DNA from: Dyella sp. AtDHG13
Lineage (GTDB): Bacteria; Pseudomonadota; Gammaproteobacteria; Xanthomonadales; Rhodanobacteraceae
Assembly (NCBI RefSeq): GCF_003201105.1
Contig: NZ_QICJ01000012.1
Span: 1-64,000 of the forward strand
Length of the DNA stretch: 64,000 nucleotides
Reading direction: 5' to 3'
Below, one piece after another: positions 55,182 to 64,000 of this stretch; position 1 is the first letter of the stretch, and each line of letters opens with the position of its first letter. The translations under genes and the position numbers were made by a program. The notes beneath the pieces are model-generated. The model did no database searches. It saw only the letters and a program-made list of their open reading frames with translations, and was not told where the DNA came from.

Positions 55182-56521
55182 GGCTGCTCCATGATAGCGG
55201 GCCCGGCCGCCGCGGGCATGCTGGCGTACCAGTCGATGCGGCGGGTCAGGTACATCAGCAGCGCCACGGTGATCACCAGCACGATGGCGCCGATCAGCAA
55301 GGCATAGGCTTCCGCCGCCAGCACCACGTACAGCATGGCGTAGACCAGCGCCAGGGCACCGGCAAGCAACACGCCGGCCCGCCGCGCGCCCAGCACCGCG
55401 CCCGCATAGCCGCCGATGATGACGACCACCGAAGCCGCCGCCACCGCGTACGCCAGTCCGAAACCGATCTGCTCGGAAAGGGCGAGCAGCAGCACGTAGA
55501 ACGAAGCGAGCGCCGCGCCCACCAGCAGGTATTGCACGGGATGCACGCGCAAGCGCTTGAGTACCTCGAACAGGAAGAACGCCACGAAGGTCAGCGTGAC
55601 GAACAGCAGGCCGTACTTGCCGGCGCGCACGTTGCGCTGATACACGTCGACAGGCTGAAACAGCGCCACGCCGAAGGCGGCATCGTGCACGGCCGCGTCG
55701 ACGCGCCCGTCGCTCGCATGCCACGACTGGCCGAACTTGCGATTGAGATCGAGCATGTGCCAGCGCGCGGAGAATCCATCCGCCTTCACGGTTCTTTCCA
55801 CCGGCAGCGCCGCGCCGATAAAGCTCGGGTCCGGCCACGGCGCATGCAGCTTCACGTCGGTGCTGCGCGCCAAGGGCAGCCACTGCAACGACTGCGTGCC
55901 GGCAAGGCGCAGCTTCACCGAGAACGCCACCGGCTGATCACCCAGGGTGGCCAGATCGATCGGCACGACCACCATGGACGACGAACCGCCAAAGCTCGCC
56001 GCCGACGACTGGAAACGCTGTGCCTTGCCGTTGATGCGCAACTCGGTGACTTCCTGCAGCCCGCGCAGATCGCCGACGGCAAGGCGAAGCTCGGCGTTGC
56101 CGTCGTCCCAGCGCGAGCCGTCCATCTGCCGCGCCTGCGCGATGTCCTCGGCGGTGAAGCGACCGTCGAGCTGCACCGTCGAGGCGAAGACCGGCGCGTC
56201 GTAGATGCCGTAGCGCCGCTTGTCCACCGTCATGCCGGCATCCACGCTCAGCGTATCCGGCAGCACGTAGGTGATGTCCCCGGCGTCATGCGTTTCGCCA
56301 TTGGAAAGCGTGACGGCCTGATGCGATGGCACCGCGAGCACCAGCCCTCCCAGCACCTGCTCGCCACCCCAGCCCTGCGAGATCTGATCGATGGCGGCTT
56401 GGCGCATGCCCTGCCGCTCTTCGACCAGCGACTGCACTTTCCACAGCGGAAACAGCATCAGCAGCGCCAGCAGGCCCACGCCAAGCACCTTGGCGGTCCA
56501 GCCCTTCATCCAATGTCCCAT
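55178..56521 (-). CDS. creD: Inner-membrane protein CreD
   Basis: A 447-residue CreD: short cytoplasmic start, one TM (VLGVGLLALLMLFPLWKVQS), a long periplasmic domain (about 40-300), then four to five C-terminal TMs. Homologues link to cell-envelope integrity and the CreBC regulon, absent here. tsaB follows with 4-bp overlap. Confidence 0.93.
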   Translation of the reverse strand: MGHWMKGWTAKVLGVGLLALLMLFPLWKVQSLVEERQGMRQAAIDQISQGWGGEQVLGGLVLAVPSHQAVTLSNGETHDAGDITYVLPDTLSVDAGMTVDKRRYGIYDAPVFASTVQLDGRFTAEDIAQARQMDGSRWDDGNAELRLAVGDLRGLQEVTELRINGKAQRFQSSAASFGGSSSMVVVPIDLATLGDQPVAFSVKLRLAGTQSLQWLPLARSTDVKLHAPWPDPSFIGAALPVERTVKADGFSARWHMLDLNRKFGQSWHASDGRVDAAVHDAAFGVALFQPVDVYQRNVRAGKYGLLFVTLTFVAFFLFEVLKRLRVHPVQYLLVGAALASFYVLLLALSEQIGFGLAYAVAAASVVVIIGGYAGAVLGARRAGVLLAGALALVYAMLYVVLAAEAYALLIGAIVLVITVALLMYLTRRIDWYASMPAAAGPAIMEQP

Positions 56522-56706
56522 GAGTCATGTCCCTTTGTCGGAATCTGCATGAGAACCGTCACGCAGGCGAACCGCGCGACCACGCGCGGCCAAACCGGCC
56601 ATGAGTTGTGGCGAAACCGGGGCGCATGTCATTACCTCTCAGGTAATCGCTTCCGCGCGTGGCGGGCCGCAAGCTGTGCCCACACCAACCCACGGAGCAC
56701 ATCACC

Positions 56707-57078
56707 ATGACCACGAATGCCCATGCCCTCGCCGAGCGCTACATCGCCAGCTGGAACGAAACCGATGCGCTGCGCCGCCGCAGCCTGATCGAAGACACCT
56801 ACGCCGAGCACGCGCGCTACACCGACCCGATGGTGGACGCGAAAGGCTGGGAAGCCATCGACGCCACCGTCGCCGCCGTGCAGCAGATGTTCCCGGGCCA
56901 TCGCTTCGCGCTCGCAGGCGCTGTCGACGCCCATCACGACACGCTGCGCTTCCAGTGGCATCTCGCCTTGCCCGACGCGGCCGAACCGCTGGTGATCGGC
57001 TTCGACGTGGCCTCGCTGGAAGAGGGCCGCATCCGCCAGGTGTTCGGCTTCCTCGACAAGGTGCCGCAGGCAGCCTGA
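56707..57078 (+). CDS. NTF2-like / SnoaL-like protein
   Basis: A 123-residue NTF2-fold protein: LAERYIASWNETDALRRRSL, YAEHARYTDPMVDAKGWEAI and QMFPGHRFALAGAVDAHHDT. Such proteins are often small hydrolases or ligand binders. The start at 56707 precedes MTTNAHALAER. The XRE regulator at 57157 follows, separated by a strong hairpin. Confidence 0.9.
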   Translation: MTTNAHALAERYIASWNETDALRRRSLIEDTYAEHARYTDPMVDAKGWEAIDATVAAVQQMFPGHRFALAGAVDAHHDTLRFQWHLALPDAAEPLVIGFDVASLEEGRIRQVFGFLDKVPQAA

Positions 57079-57099
57079 GCCGCACGTCCTCTGGCAGGG

Positions 57100-57133
57100 G
57101 CCAGCGATGTTCCTGCGTGGGAACATCGCTGGC
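57100..57133. promoter_or_regulatory. 14-bp perfect stem-loop before the XRE gene
   Basis: GCCAGCGATGTTCC and its complement flank a 6-base loop (57114-57119), between the NTF2-like gene and the XRE regulator. No T-run follows. It could be an attenuator, mRNA processing site or regulator target. Confidence 0.5.
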
Positions 57134-57156
57134 GACGAGCACACACGGACTTGCCC

Positions 57157-57966
57157 ATGAGCGCCACCGCTTCCGCCGTTTCCAAAAGCCGCCCGATCGG
57201 CGACCTGCTGCGCGAATGGCGGCGACATCGCCGGCTGAGCCAGCTCGATCTCGCCAATGGCGCGGAGATCTCCACACGGCATCTCAGTTTCATGGAATCG
57301 GGGCGCGCACAGCCGAGCCGCGACATGATCCTGAAGCTGTGCGAATACCTGGACATTCCCTTGCGCGAACGCAACCAACTGCTCGTTGCCGCGGGCTTCG
57401 CACCGGTCTATCGCGAACGCGGGTTCGACGACCCTGCGCTGTCGAGCGCGCTCGCATCGGTTCGTCTATTGCTCAAGGGCCTGGAGCCTTACCCTGCCCT
57501 CGCCGTGGACCGGCACTGGAACCTGGTCGAAAGCAATCTGGCCACGCAGCGCCTGCTGGCAGGGCTCGCGCCGGCATGGCTGAAGCCGCCCATCAATGTG
57601 CTGCGCGTGAGCCTGCATCCGGGCGCGCTGGCGCCGCATATCCGCAACCTGCCGGCATGGCGCGCGCATCTGCTGGACCGGCTGCGCCGGCAGGTCGATG
57701 CCACGAACGATCCCGCGTTGATCGCCTTGCTGCAGGAACTGCGCGGCTATCCCGGCGACGACGCATCCGTGCACGACCTCAGCGGCAGTCATATCGCCGT
57801 GCCCATGGAACTGGTCGTGGGCGGCACGGTGCTGTCGATGCTGAGCACCACCACCGTGTTCGGCACGCCGATGGATGTGACGCTGGCCGAGCTTGCGCTG
57901 GAAGCCTTCGTGCCGGCCGACGAGCAAACGGCGCAGGCGTTGCGCGACATGGCCGCCCCAGCGTGA
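57157..57966 (+). CDS. XRE-family regulator with MmyB-like ligand-binding domain
   Basis: A 269-residue protein: HTH (about 14-70; RRHRRLSQLDLANGAEISTR, HLSFMESGRAQPSRDMILKL) followed by the MmyB-like domain (about 95-265; LALVDRHWNLVESN-like PALAVDRHWNLVESN, GALAPHIRNL, FVPADEQTAQAL). MmyB-type regulators may bind fatty acids. It probably regulates the upstream NTF2-like gene. Start at 57157; TTG at 57151 possible. Confidence 0.92.
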   Translation: MSATASAVSKSRPIGDLLREWRRHRRLSQLDLANGAEISTRHLSFMESGRAQPSRDMILKLCEYLDIPLRERNQLLVAAGFAPVYRERGFDDPALSSALASVRLLLKGLEPYPALAVDRHWNLVESNLATQRLLAGLAPAWLKPPINVLRVSLHPGALAPHIRNLPAWRAHLLDRLRRQVDATNDPALIALLQELRGYPGDDASVHDLSGSHIAVPMELVVGGTVLSMLSTTTVFGTPMDVTLAELALEAFVPADEQTAQALRDMAAPA

Positions 57967-57969
57967 AAC

Positions 57970-58338
57970 TCAGGATGGCGGCTGCCAAAGCTCGATGCGG
58001 TTGCCTTCCGGATCCATGACCCAGCCAAAACGACCGAACTCGCTTTCCTGCACGCTGTCGTCCTCGGTCACGCCGGCATCCTTCAATCGCGTGAGCAGGC
58101 CCTGCAGGTCGTCCACGCGAAAATTGACCATGAAGGGCTGCGTGCTCGGCGCGAAGTACGTGGTGTCCGCGGCGAAGGGCGACCACACGGTGTAGGCGGG
58201 ATGCTTGGGATCGTCATCGAAACGCACGCCGCCCCATGCCTCGACCTGCAGCCCCAGGTGTTGCGCGTACCACTCAGCCAACGCGCCAGGATCGCGCGCC
58301 TTGAAGAAGATGCCACCGAGTCCGATGACCTTGGCCAT
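57970..58338 (-). CDS. VOC (glyoxalase/bleomycin-resistance) family protein
   Basis: A 122-residue VOC protein: MAKVIGLGGIFFKARDPGAL, AEWYAQHLGL, FMVNFRVDDLQGLLTRLKDA and RFGWVMDPEGNRIELWQPP. The terminal EGNRIELW is the second half-site; metal ligand positions H/E appear partly altered. Convergent with the XRE gene, 3 bp between stops. Confidence 0.9.
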   Translation of the reverse strand: MAKVIGLGGIFFKARDPGALAEWYAQHLGLQVEAWGGVRFDDDPKHPAYTVWSPFAADTTYFAPSTQPFMVNFRVDDLQGLLTRLKDAGVTEDDSVQESEFGRFGWVMDPEGNRIELWQPPS

Positions 58339-58409
58339 GTTCGCCTCCCCGCCGTGATGGAAGCCCTATCGTCCGCCCGGCGAATGACAAAGACCAGTGC
58401 CCGCACGGT

Positions 58410-60344
58410 CTAGGCGGGCGCCGACACCTCGTCATCAAAGAACGCCTGCACCTGCCCCAGCTCACGGGTGCGCGGCATGGCCGGCAGGCTGTTGAGGAAC
58501 AGGCGTCCGTAGCCCTTGCTGGTCAGGCGCGGATCGCACAGCACCAGCACGCCGCGATCGTGCACGTCGCGGATCAGGCGTCCCGCGCCTTGTTTCAGTG
58601 CAATGACAGCGCTGGGCACCTGCCAGCCCATGAATGGATTGATGCCCGACTGCTCCAGCGCTTCCAGGCGCGCCTGCAGCACGGGATCGTCCGGCGAGGC
58701 GAACGGCAGCTTGTCGATCACCACCACGCTGAGCGCTTCGCCCGCCACGTCCACGCCTTCCCAGAAACTGGCCGCGCCAAGCAGCACGCCATGGCCGCTC
58801 TGGCGAAATTCCTCCAGCAGGCGATGGCGCGGCGCGCTGCCCTGCACGAACAACGGCCAGGGCACGCGCTCGCGCAGCAAGTCGGCGGCGCGGCGCAACG
58901 CGCGATGCGAGGTGAACAGCAGGAAGGCCCGGCCATGCGAGGCATGCAGCACCGGCAGCACGGATTCGATGACGCGATCGGTGTAGTCGCGCGCGGATGG
59001 ATCCGGCAACCCGGCAGGCAGGTAGCACAGCGCCTGCGTTTCGTAATCGAACGGGCTTTCCACCTGCAGTGTCTGCGGATCGTCCAGGCCAAGCTGGCGC
59101 GCGAAGTGATCGAAGCTGGACGACACCGACAGCGTGGCCGAGGTGTAGACCCACGCGGCCTGCGTCTGTTCGCGCATGGCGCGCAGGGGCGCGGCCAGAT
59201 CCAGCGGCGTGGCATGCAACGCGAAACCGCGCGGGAACAGTTCGTACCAGCGCACGTCGCGTTCGCTGTCGCGCTCGGCGATGCGGTCGAGCCGTTCGCT
59301 GAGCAAGGCGGCACGCTCGTGCGCATTGGCAAAACCACGCGAGCGCTCGGCCTGCGAGGCGAGCACGTCGGTCAGCGCGGCCAGCACGTCGCGAAGCTCG
59401 TGCAGCGCGTCGCCGATGTCGCGCTTGCTTTCCAGTTGATGGAAGGGGCCGCGCTCGGGCAGCGCGTCCATCGCCAAACGCAATTTGCGCACGGCCTCCT
59501 GCATGGCTTCGACCGGTTCCAGCACCAGGCCGATCGCACCAGTGACGCCGTTGCATTCGGTCAGGCTGTCCTGCGCCAATTCGGTGAGCTGGCGCGCGCT
59601 GATGCTCTGCGAGAAAAACTGCCCCGCCAGCTCGGGAATCTGGTGCGCCTCGTCCAGGATGAACGCGCTGGCGCCCGGCAGGATTTCGCCGAAGCCCTCC
59701 TGCTTGAGTGCGAGGTCGGCAAACAGCAGGTGGTGATTCACCACCACCAGGTCGGCTTCCTGCGCTTCGCGCCGCGCCTTGATCACGTGGCAGTCGTCGT
59801 AGAAGGGGCATTCCACGCCCAGGCAGTTTTCCGGCGTGGAGGTGACGCGCGGCCATAGCGGCGACTCTTCGGGCACCTCGGCCAGTTCCATGCGATCGCC
59901 GCGACGCGTGCGCGCGGACCATGCACGAACGGCGGCGAGCTGCGAGGCCTGCATGCGATCGAAGGTGGCGCCCTCGCGCACGGTCTGGTCCAGGCGATAC
60001 AGGCAGAGGTAGTTGGAACGCCCCTTGAGCAAGGCGGTCTTCAGGCGCGCATCCAGCACCGAGCGCACGCGCGGCAGGTCGCGAAAATACAGCTGGTCCT
60101 GCAGCGCCTTGGTGCCGGTGGAAACGATCACGCGCTCGCCCGACAGCAGCGCCGGCACCAGATAGGCAAAGGTCTTGCCGGTGCCGGTGCCGGCTTCGGC
60201 AATCAGCGTCTCGCGCTCGGCAATGGCGTGCTGTACCGCTCGCGCCATCGCCTGCTGGGCGGCGCGGGGCGCGAAATTGGGCAGCTCGCGGGCAAACGGG
60301 CCTTCCGTGCCCAGCAGCGCGGCGACGTCCTCGTGATCGATCAT
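58410..60344 (-). CDS. yoaA: DinG/XPD-family helicase YoaA
   Basis: A 644-residue 5'-3' helicase. Walker A GTGTGKTFAYLVPA (about 52-65), DEAH ILDEAHQIPE (about 229-238), and a C-terminal HELICc_2 with QGAGRLIRDVHDRG (about 586-599). The four 4Fe-4S cysteines are in YLCLYRLD, NCLGVECPFYDDC (about 112 and 169-180). YoaA works with the clamp-loader chi subunit in repair. Start at 60344. Confidence 0.95.
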   Translation of the reverse strand: MIDHEDVAALLGTEGPFARELPNFAPRAAQQAMARAVQHAIAERETLIAEAGTGTGKTFAYLVPALLSGERVIVSTGTKALQDQLYFRDLPRVRSVLDARLKTALLKGRSNYLCLYRLDQTVREGATFDRMQASQLAAVRAWSARTRRGDRMELAEVPEESPLWPRVTSTPENCLGVECPFYDDCHVIKARREAQEADLVVVNHHLLFADLALKQEGFGEILPGASAFILDEAHQIPELAGQFFSQSISARQLTELAQDSLTECNGVTGAIGLVLEPVEAMQEAVRKLRLAMDALPERGPFHQLESKRDIGDALHELRDVLAALTDVLASQAERSRGFANAHERAALLSERLDRIAERDSERDVRWYELFPRGFALHATPLDLAAPLRAMREQTQAAWVYTSATLSVSSSFDHFARQLGLDDPQTLQVESPFDYETQALCYLPAGLPDPSARDYTDRVIESVLPVLHASHGRAFLLFTSHRALRRAADLLRERVPWPLFVQGSAPRHRLLEEFRQSGHGVLLGAASFWEGVDVAGEALSVVVIDKLPFASPDDPVLQARLEALEQSGINPFMGWQVPSAVIALKQGAGRLIRDVHDRGVLVLCDPRLTSKGYGRLFLNSLPAMPRTRELGQVQAFFDDEVSAPA

Positions 60345-60419
60345 CCGTGAAGTATGGCCGACCCAGCGCCCGGCCGCGAATGCCCTAGACTCGGCACACC
60401 TGCACCGTGGAGTCCCGCC

Positions 60420-60797
60420 ATGTCCTCACGGATCACCGGCATCGGCCAGATCGCCGTCACCGTCAGCGACGTCGATGCCGCGCTCGCGTTCTACCGCGAC
60501 ATTCTCGAACTGCCCTTTCTGTTCCGGCCCGCGACGAACCTGGCGTTCCTCGACGCCGGCGGCGTGCGCCTGATGCTGTCCACGCCGCAGGGCGCCGGCC
60601 AGGTGGGCGGCAATTCCGTGCTGTATTTCAAGGTGGGCGACATCGAGCACCAGTTCCGCCACCTGCTGGATCGCGGCGCCGTGGGCGAGCGCGAACCGCA
60701 GGCGACGGCGGAACTGTCCGACCACACGCTGTGGCTCGCCTTCCTGCGCGATCCGGATGGCAACCTGGTGGGCTTGATGGAAGAGCGGCGGCGCTGA
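60420..60797 (+). CDS. VOC family protein (second)
   Basis: A 125-residue VOC protein: ITGIGQIAVTVSDVDAALAF, YRDILELPFLF, LAFLDAGGVRLMLSTPQGAG and HTLWLAFLRDPDGNLVGLME. The first metal-site position (typical H) is Q-I-A. Start at 60420. Divergent from yoaA. Confidence 0.9.
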   Translation: MSSRITGIGQIAVTVSDVDAALAFYRDILELPFLFRPATNLAFLDAGGVRLMLSTPQGAGQVGGNSVLYFKVGDIEHQFRHLLDRGAVGEREPQATAELSDHTLWLAFLRDPDGNLVGLMEERRR

Positions 60798-60848
60798 TCC
60801 GCGCCCGTTTCCGCGCAGGCGCTCATGCGCGCCTGCGCGATGCAGCGC

Positions 60849-61379
60849 TCAGTAACGCTGCATGCCTTCCTTGTGGCACTCCGCCACGCCCTTGGCGGCC
60901 GTGGCCGCGCCGGCTTCATCGCCGGCATGCTGGCGCAGCTCGGCGATGGTCTGCCAGTTGCGCGCGCACAAAGGCCCCAGCTTGGGGCCGAGCTCCCACG
61001 AGCGATGCGCGAATTTCTCGGCGCCGGCGTAATCCTTCAGGCGGATGGCCAGCTCGGCACGGTCCTGCAACAGGTCCGGCGAGTCGGGACTGATCTTCAG
61101 CGCCTGGTCCAGCTTGGTGGCGGCGTCGTTGTACTTGCCCACGCGCAGGTCGCCTTCGGCGGCGTCCTGCAATGCGGCCACGCCAGGATCGCGCAGCGGG
61201 TTCACGTCGATCACCGACTTCTCCTTGTCGCCGGCCGCATGGATGGCCGCCAGCATCTGGTCGTCGGACACGGTAGGACGCGTGGCCTGCGACGGTACGG
61301 TGGGCTGGCTGCACGCCGCGAGCAGGAGCACGGCGAGCGATGCGGGAGCGGCGGACAGGCGAAGGCGACGACGAAGCAT
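60849..61379 (-). CDS. TPR-containing lipoprotein
   Basis: A 176-residue lipoprotein: signal APASLAVLLLAACSQ with lipobox LAAC (lipidated Cys at about 23), then two TPR-like helical units (EGDLRVGKYNDAATKLDQAL; AELAIRLKDYAGAEKFAHRS; LRQHAGDEAGAATAAKGVAE). It overlaps no gene and lies just after mrcB (2 bp between), probably cotranscribed. Likely an outer-membrane lipoprotein helping the PBP, by analogy with LpoB; there is no direct LpoB match. Confidence 0.85.
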   Translation of the reverse strand: MLRRRLRLSAAPASLAVLLLAACSQPTVPSQATRPTVSDDQMLAAIHAAGDKEKSVIDVNPLRDPGVAALQDAAEGDLRVGKYNDAATKLDQALKISPDSPDLLQDRAELAIRLKDYAGAEKFAHRSWELGPKLGPLCARNWQTIAELRQHAGDEAGAATAAKGVAECHKEGMQRY

Positions 61380-61381
61380 GA

Positions 61382-63700
61382 TCAATCCCGGATGGGGGCG
61401 GAGGACGCAGGCGCGGGAGCGGCGCCACCGCCACTGAAGAAATTGCCGACGTGCTGCCAGAAGCAGCCCTCGGCGTCCTGAGACAGTGTACCGGCCACGA
61501 CCGGCACTTGCCGCGCTCCCTCGCAACCCTCTTCCGAACGCTTGCCGTCGGAGGTGTTGATCCAGGCCATTTCCAGGCCCTCGCCCGGGGCCGCCGAGAG
61601 CGGACGCGTCGGCAGCTTCTTGAACAGCTCCTGCCACGCGCGCAGGCTGCCCGTGGCGCCGTACAGGCCGCTGGGCTTGTTGTCGTCGCGGCCCATCCAG
61701 AACACCGCCAGGTGGTCGCCGGTGAAGCCCGCGAACCAGCTGTCGCGCATGTCGTTGCTGGTGCCGGTCTTGCCCGCCGCATTGAGATACGCGAGGCCGG
61801 AGTTGCCGATGGATGCCGCCGTGCCCGAGCGTGCCACCTGCTGCATCGCCCACGTCACCAGCCGCACCGCGGACTGGTATTCGCCGGTGCCGGTCTTCAC
61901 CTCATAGCGCTTGATGGTCTGCCCATTGGCGTCCACCACGCCGCGCACGGCCAGCAGCGGCAGCGCGTGGCCGTCGGCGGCGATGTACTGGTAGAGCTGC
62001 GTGGCCTGCAGCGGCGACATGTCCACCGCGCCGATCAGCAGCGAGGGGCTGGAGTTCACGCCGGTCAGCCCGAACGATTCGAGGAAGGCCTTGATGCGCG
62101 ACACGCCAACGCTCATGCCGAGGTTGATCGTCGCCAGGTTCCACGAATGCACCAGCGCGTCGACCATCGGCACAGCACCGTGCACGTCGCCCTCGTCGTT
62201 CTTGGGCGTCCAGAAGCTGCCGTCGGCCTGGCGCAGGCTGATCGGCGAATCCTCCACAGGACTGCCGAGGTTCCAGCGCCCGGGGTTGGTCAGCGCCACC
62301 AGATACACCAGCGGCTTCACCAGCGAACCAATCTGGCGGCGCGCATCGAGCGCGCGGTTGAAGCCCTGGTCGCCCGGCACCTTGCTGCCGACGATGGCGA
62401 GCACCGAACCGGTCTGCGCTTCGGTCACCACCGCGGCGGCCTGCGCCGCCTCACCGCGCTTGCCCAGGCCATTGGTGGTCGTGGTGATCGCCTGCTCGGC
62501 GTAGATCTGCGCGGCGGGGTCCAGCGTGGTGAAGATGCTCAGGTTGCCCTTGGACAGGGTTTCGTCGTCGAAATCGCTGGTGATCTGCGCACGCACCAGC
62601 TCCATGAAAGCGGGGAAGCGGTTGTGCGGCAGCTGGCCGTTGCTGACGATGCCCAGCGGCGTGGTCTTGAGCGCCGTTGCCTGCTCCGGCGTGACCAGGC
62701 CGGTTTCCGCGAACTGGTCGATGACCAGGTTGCGGCGCGACAGTGCGCGGTCCGGATAGCGGCGCGGGTCGTAGTAGCTCGGCCCCTTCACCATGCCGAT
62801 CAGCAGCGCCATTTCCTGCGGCTTGAGGTCTTCCATGCGGCGGCCGAAGTAGAACTCCGCCGCCGCGGCAAAACCGTGCACCGCCTGGCTGCCCTGCTGG
62901 CCGAGGAACACTTCGTTGACGTAGGCCTCCAGGATGCGGCTCTTGTCGTAGTGCGCCTCGATCAGGATCGACATCAGCGCTTCGTTGAACTTGCGCGAGT
63001 AATGCTGCTCGCGATCCAGGAACAGGTTGCGCACCAGCTGCTGGGTGAGCGTGGAGCCGCCCTGCACCGTATGGCCCGCGCGCAGGTTGGCGAACGAGGC
63101 TCGGAGGATGGCCGACAGGTCGATGCCGAAGTGATGCTTGAAGTCGCGGTCTTCCACCGCCTGCAGGCCGGACAGCAACAGCGGCGGCACGTCGGTGAGG
63201 CGCACGATGCGGCGCTCTTCCTGCTGCGAGCCGTACACGGTGGCGATGCGCGCGGGATCCAGGTGCGCCAGCGCGACTGGCTTGTCGTTGGCCAGGTCCT
63301 TCACGCTGGCGACCTGCCCCTTGCCCAGCACGATGCGGATGCGCTTGGGTAGTTCACCGCCGTCGGGGCCGGCATAGCCGCGCGAGGAAACGGTGTAGGT
63401 GCTGCCCTGCTTGGCCCAGGTGCCGGCGACTTCGGCGCGGCCATCGTTGCTGTAGCCAGCGAAGGTCAGTTCCAGTTCCAGCGCGGCGGGCGTCATCGGC
63501 GTGCCGGCCGCCAGCGGCAGCGGCCGCGCGTAGACGCGCGTGGGCACGGCGAACACCAGATCGTTGAAGCGGTCCTGCACACGCTTGTTGAGCACCAGCG
63601 TGTACGGCAGCACGAAGCCGAACAGCACTCCCATGCAGACCCAGAACGGAATGCGGACCCAGGGCCAGACGGCACTGAAGATCGAGCGGAGGCGGGTCAT
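61382..63700 (-). CDS. mrcB: Bifunctional penicillin-binding protein 1B
   Basis: A 772-residue class A PBP. N-terminal TM (about 10-38), UB2H-like region, GT51 domain (AVEDRDFKHHFGID; GGSTLTQQLVRNLFLDREQH; about 180-330) and transpeptidase domain (active-site S of RRQIGSLVKPL as SxxK; SxN in HSWN; KTG in AGKTGTSND near 670). It polymerises and cross-links peptidoglycan. Start ATG at 63700; a TTG at 63709 is possible. Confidence 0.95.
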   Translation of the reverse strand: MTRLRSIFSAVWPWVRIPFWVCMGVLFGFVLPYTLVLNKRVQDRFNDLVFAVPTRVYARPLPLAAGTPMTPAALELELTFAGYSNDGRAEVAGTWAKQGSTYTVSSRGYAGPDGGELPKRIRIVLGKGQVASVKDLANDKPVALAHLDPARIATVYGSQQEERRIVRLTDVPPLLLSGLQAVEDRDFKHHFGIDLSAILRASFANLRAGHTVQGGSTLTQQLVRNLFLDREQHYSRKFNEALMSILIEAHYDKSRILEAYVNEVFLGQQGSQAVHGFAAAAEFYFGRRMEDLKPQEMALLIGMVKGPSYYDPRRYPDRALSRRNLVIDQFAETGLVTPEQATALKTTPLGIVSNGQLPHNRFPAFMELVRAQITSDFDDETLSKGNLSIFTTLDPAAQIYAEQAITTTTNGLGKRGEAAQAAAVVTEAQTGSVLAIVGSKVPGDQGFNRALDARRQIGSLVKPLVYLVALTNPGRWNLGSPVEDSPISLRQADGSFWTPKNDEGDVHGAVPMVDALVHSWNLATINLGMSVGVSRIKAFLESFGLTGVNSSPSLLIGAVDMSPLQATQLYQYIAADGHALPLLAVRGVVDANGQTIKRYEVKTGTGEYQSAVRLVTWAMQQVARSGTAASIGNSGLAYLNAAGKTGTSNDMRDSWFAGFTGDHLAVFWMGRDDNKPSGLYGATGSLRAWQELFKKLPTRPLSAAPGEGLEMAWINTSDGKRSEEGCEGARQVPVVAGTLSQDAEGCFWQHVGNFFSGGGAAPAPASSAPIRD

Positions 63701-63841
63701 GAAGTCCAAGTAGGGAGGATCCTGAATGGGAAGCCCTCGGGATCATAGGGCTTGCTTCCCGGCGGGCATCTGAACGCCGGCCGGGGTTTGTGGCGTGCAT
63801 CGGGCGTGAAAGAGGCGCGCTTGGGGTCGTCGCGCCGCGGC

Positions 63842-64000
63842 CTACAACGGCGGCTGCGGCGTCCAGCAATTGGCGTCGGGCCTGAACGGGCGCTGCGTGA
63901 CGCCCAGCAGGCGTTGCAGCTCGCTGTTGTCGGCGATCAGGTCGGCTTCCAGCCGGGTCAGCGGACCGCGCAGGCGCGGCACCAGGCTCCGCCCCAGTCG
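63842..64000 (-). CDS. C-terminus of an unidentified protein, truncated by the window
   Basis: The minus strand is open from the window edge to a TAG at 63842-63844 and encodes 52 residues, including RLRGPLTRLEADLIADNSEL and RPFRPDANCWTPQPPL. I do not recognise the family. It precedes mrcB in the same direction. Confidence 0.5.
   Translation of the reverse strand, partial: RLGRSLVPRLRGPLTRLEADLIADNSELQRLLGVTQRPFRPDANCWTPQPPL

Overview
The window is a high-GC gammaproteobacterial chromosome, most likely Rhodanobacteraceae (Dyella, Luteibacter or Rhodanobacter, order Xanthomonadales). I infer this from gene order: purM/purN divergent from DUF2066 - AI-2E permease - hda; murA-ibaG; kdsD-kdsC-lptC-lptA-lptB-rpoN-hpf followed by an HprK/RapZ/EIIA-Man/HPr/EI cluster; and a large TonB-dependent receptor. 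No species can be named from sequence reading alone.

Region 1 (1-8894) is the right-hand part of an integrated genomic island. It opens with the end of an IS3-family element that has cut off the C-terminus of a P4-type integrase. Next come a translationally coupled AAA ATPase/DUF4435 (TOPRIM-like) pair with the layout of the PARIS anti-phage system, a small serine recombinase, and an arsenic resistance locus in two divergent arms: an LMW-PTP-type arsenate reductase, Acr3 efflux pump, a second LMW-PTP-type reductase and ArsR on the minus strand; ArsH and a glutaredoxin-type ArsC on the plus strand. A second tyrosine integrase follows. The island ends at a 49-base fragment of the 3' end of a tRNA-Phe gene, which should be the attachment-site scar. 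arsH carries an in-frame amber codon near its normal N-terminus.

Region 2 (8895-25600) is ordinary chromosome with many secreted or DNA-associated proteins: an orphan secreted protein, a MASE1 membrane sensor with a degenerate kinase end, a 2H phosphoesterase-like protein, phasin, a PepSY-like periplasmic protein, an HU-type protein, an M28 peptidase, a large exported protein of unknown function, RecQ, a TonB-dependent receptor and an alkyltransferase-like protein.

Region 3 (25600-41800) is core metabolism and envelope: Pit phosphate transporter with its PhoU-like partner, a CorC-type membrane protein, TrmJ, SuhB, Hda, AI-2E permease, PurM/PurN, MurA, IbaG, and the KDO/LPS-transport operon kdsD-kdsC-lptCAB.

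Region 4 (41900-48800) is rpoN-hpf plus a regulatory phosphotransferase system without a sugar permease, and, unusually, without ptsN at this locus.

Region 5 (48900-64000) is a mixture: LysR/YeiH, a GFA protein, DUF302, an SDR divergent from an ArsR-type repressor, an M19 dipeptidase homologue, TsaB, CreD, an NTF2-like/XRE pair, two VOC proteins, the YoaA helicase, a TPR lipoprotein and PBP1b. A two-copy imperfect palindromic repeat sits at convergent gene ends at about 28.9 and 36.4 kb. No rRNA, no complete tRNA, no CRISPR array and no replication origin were seen.
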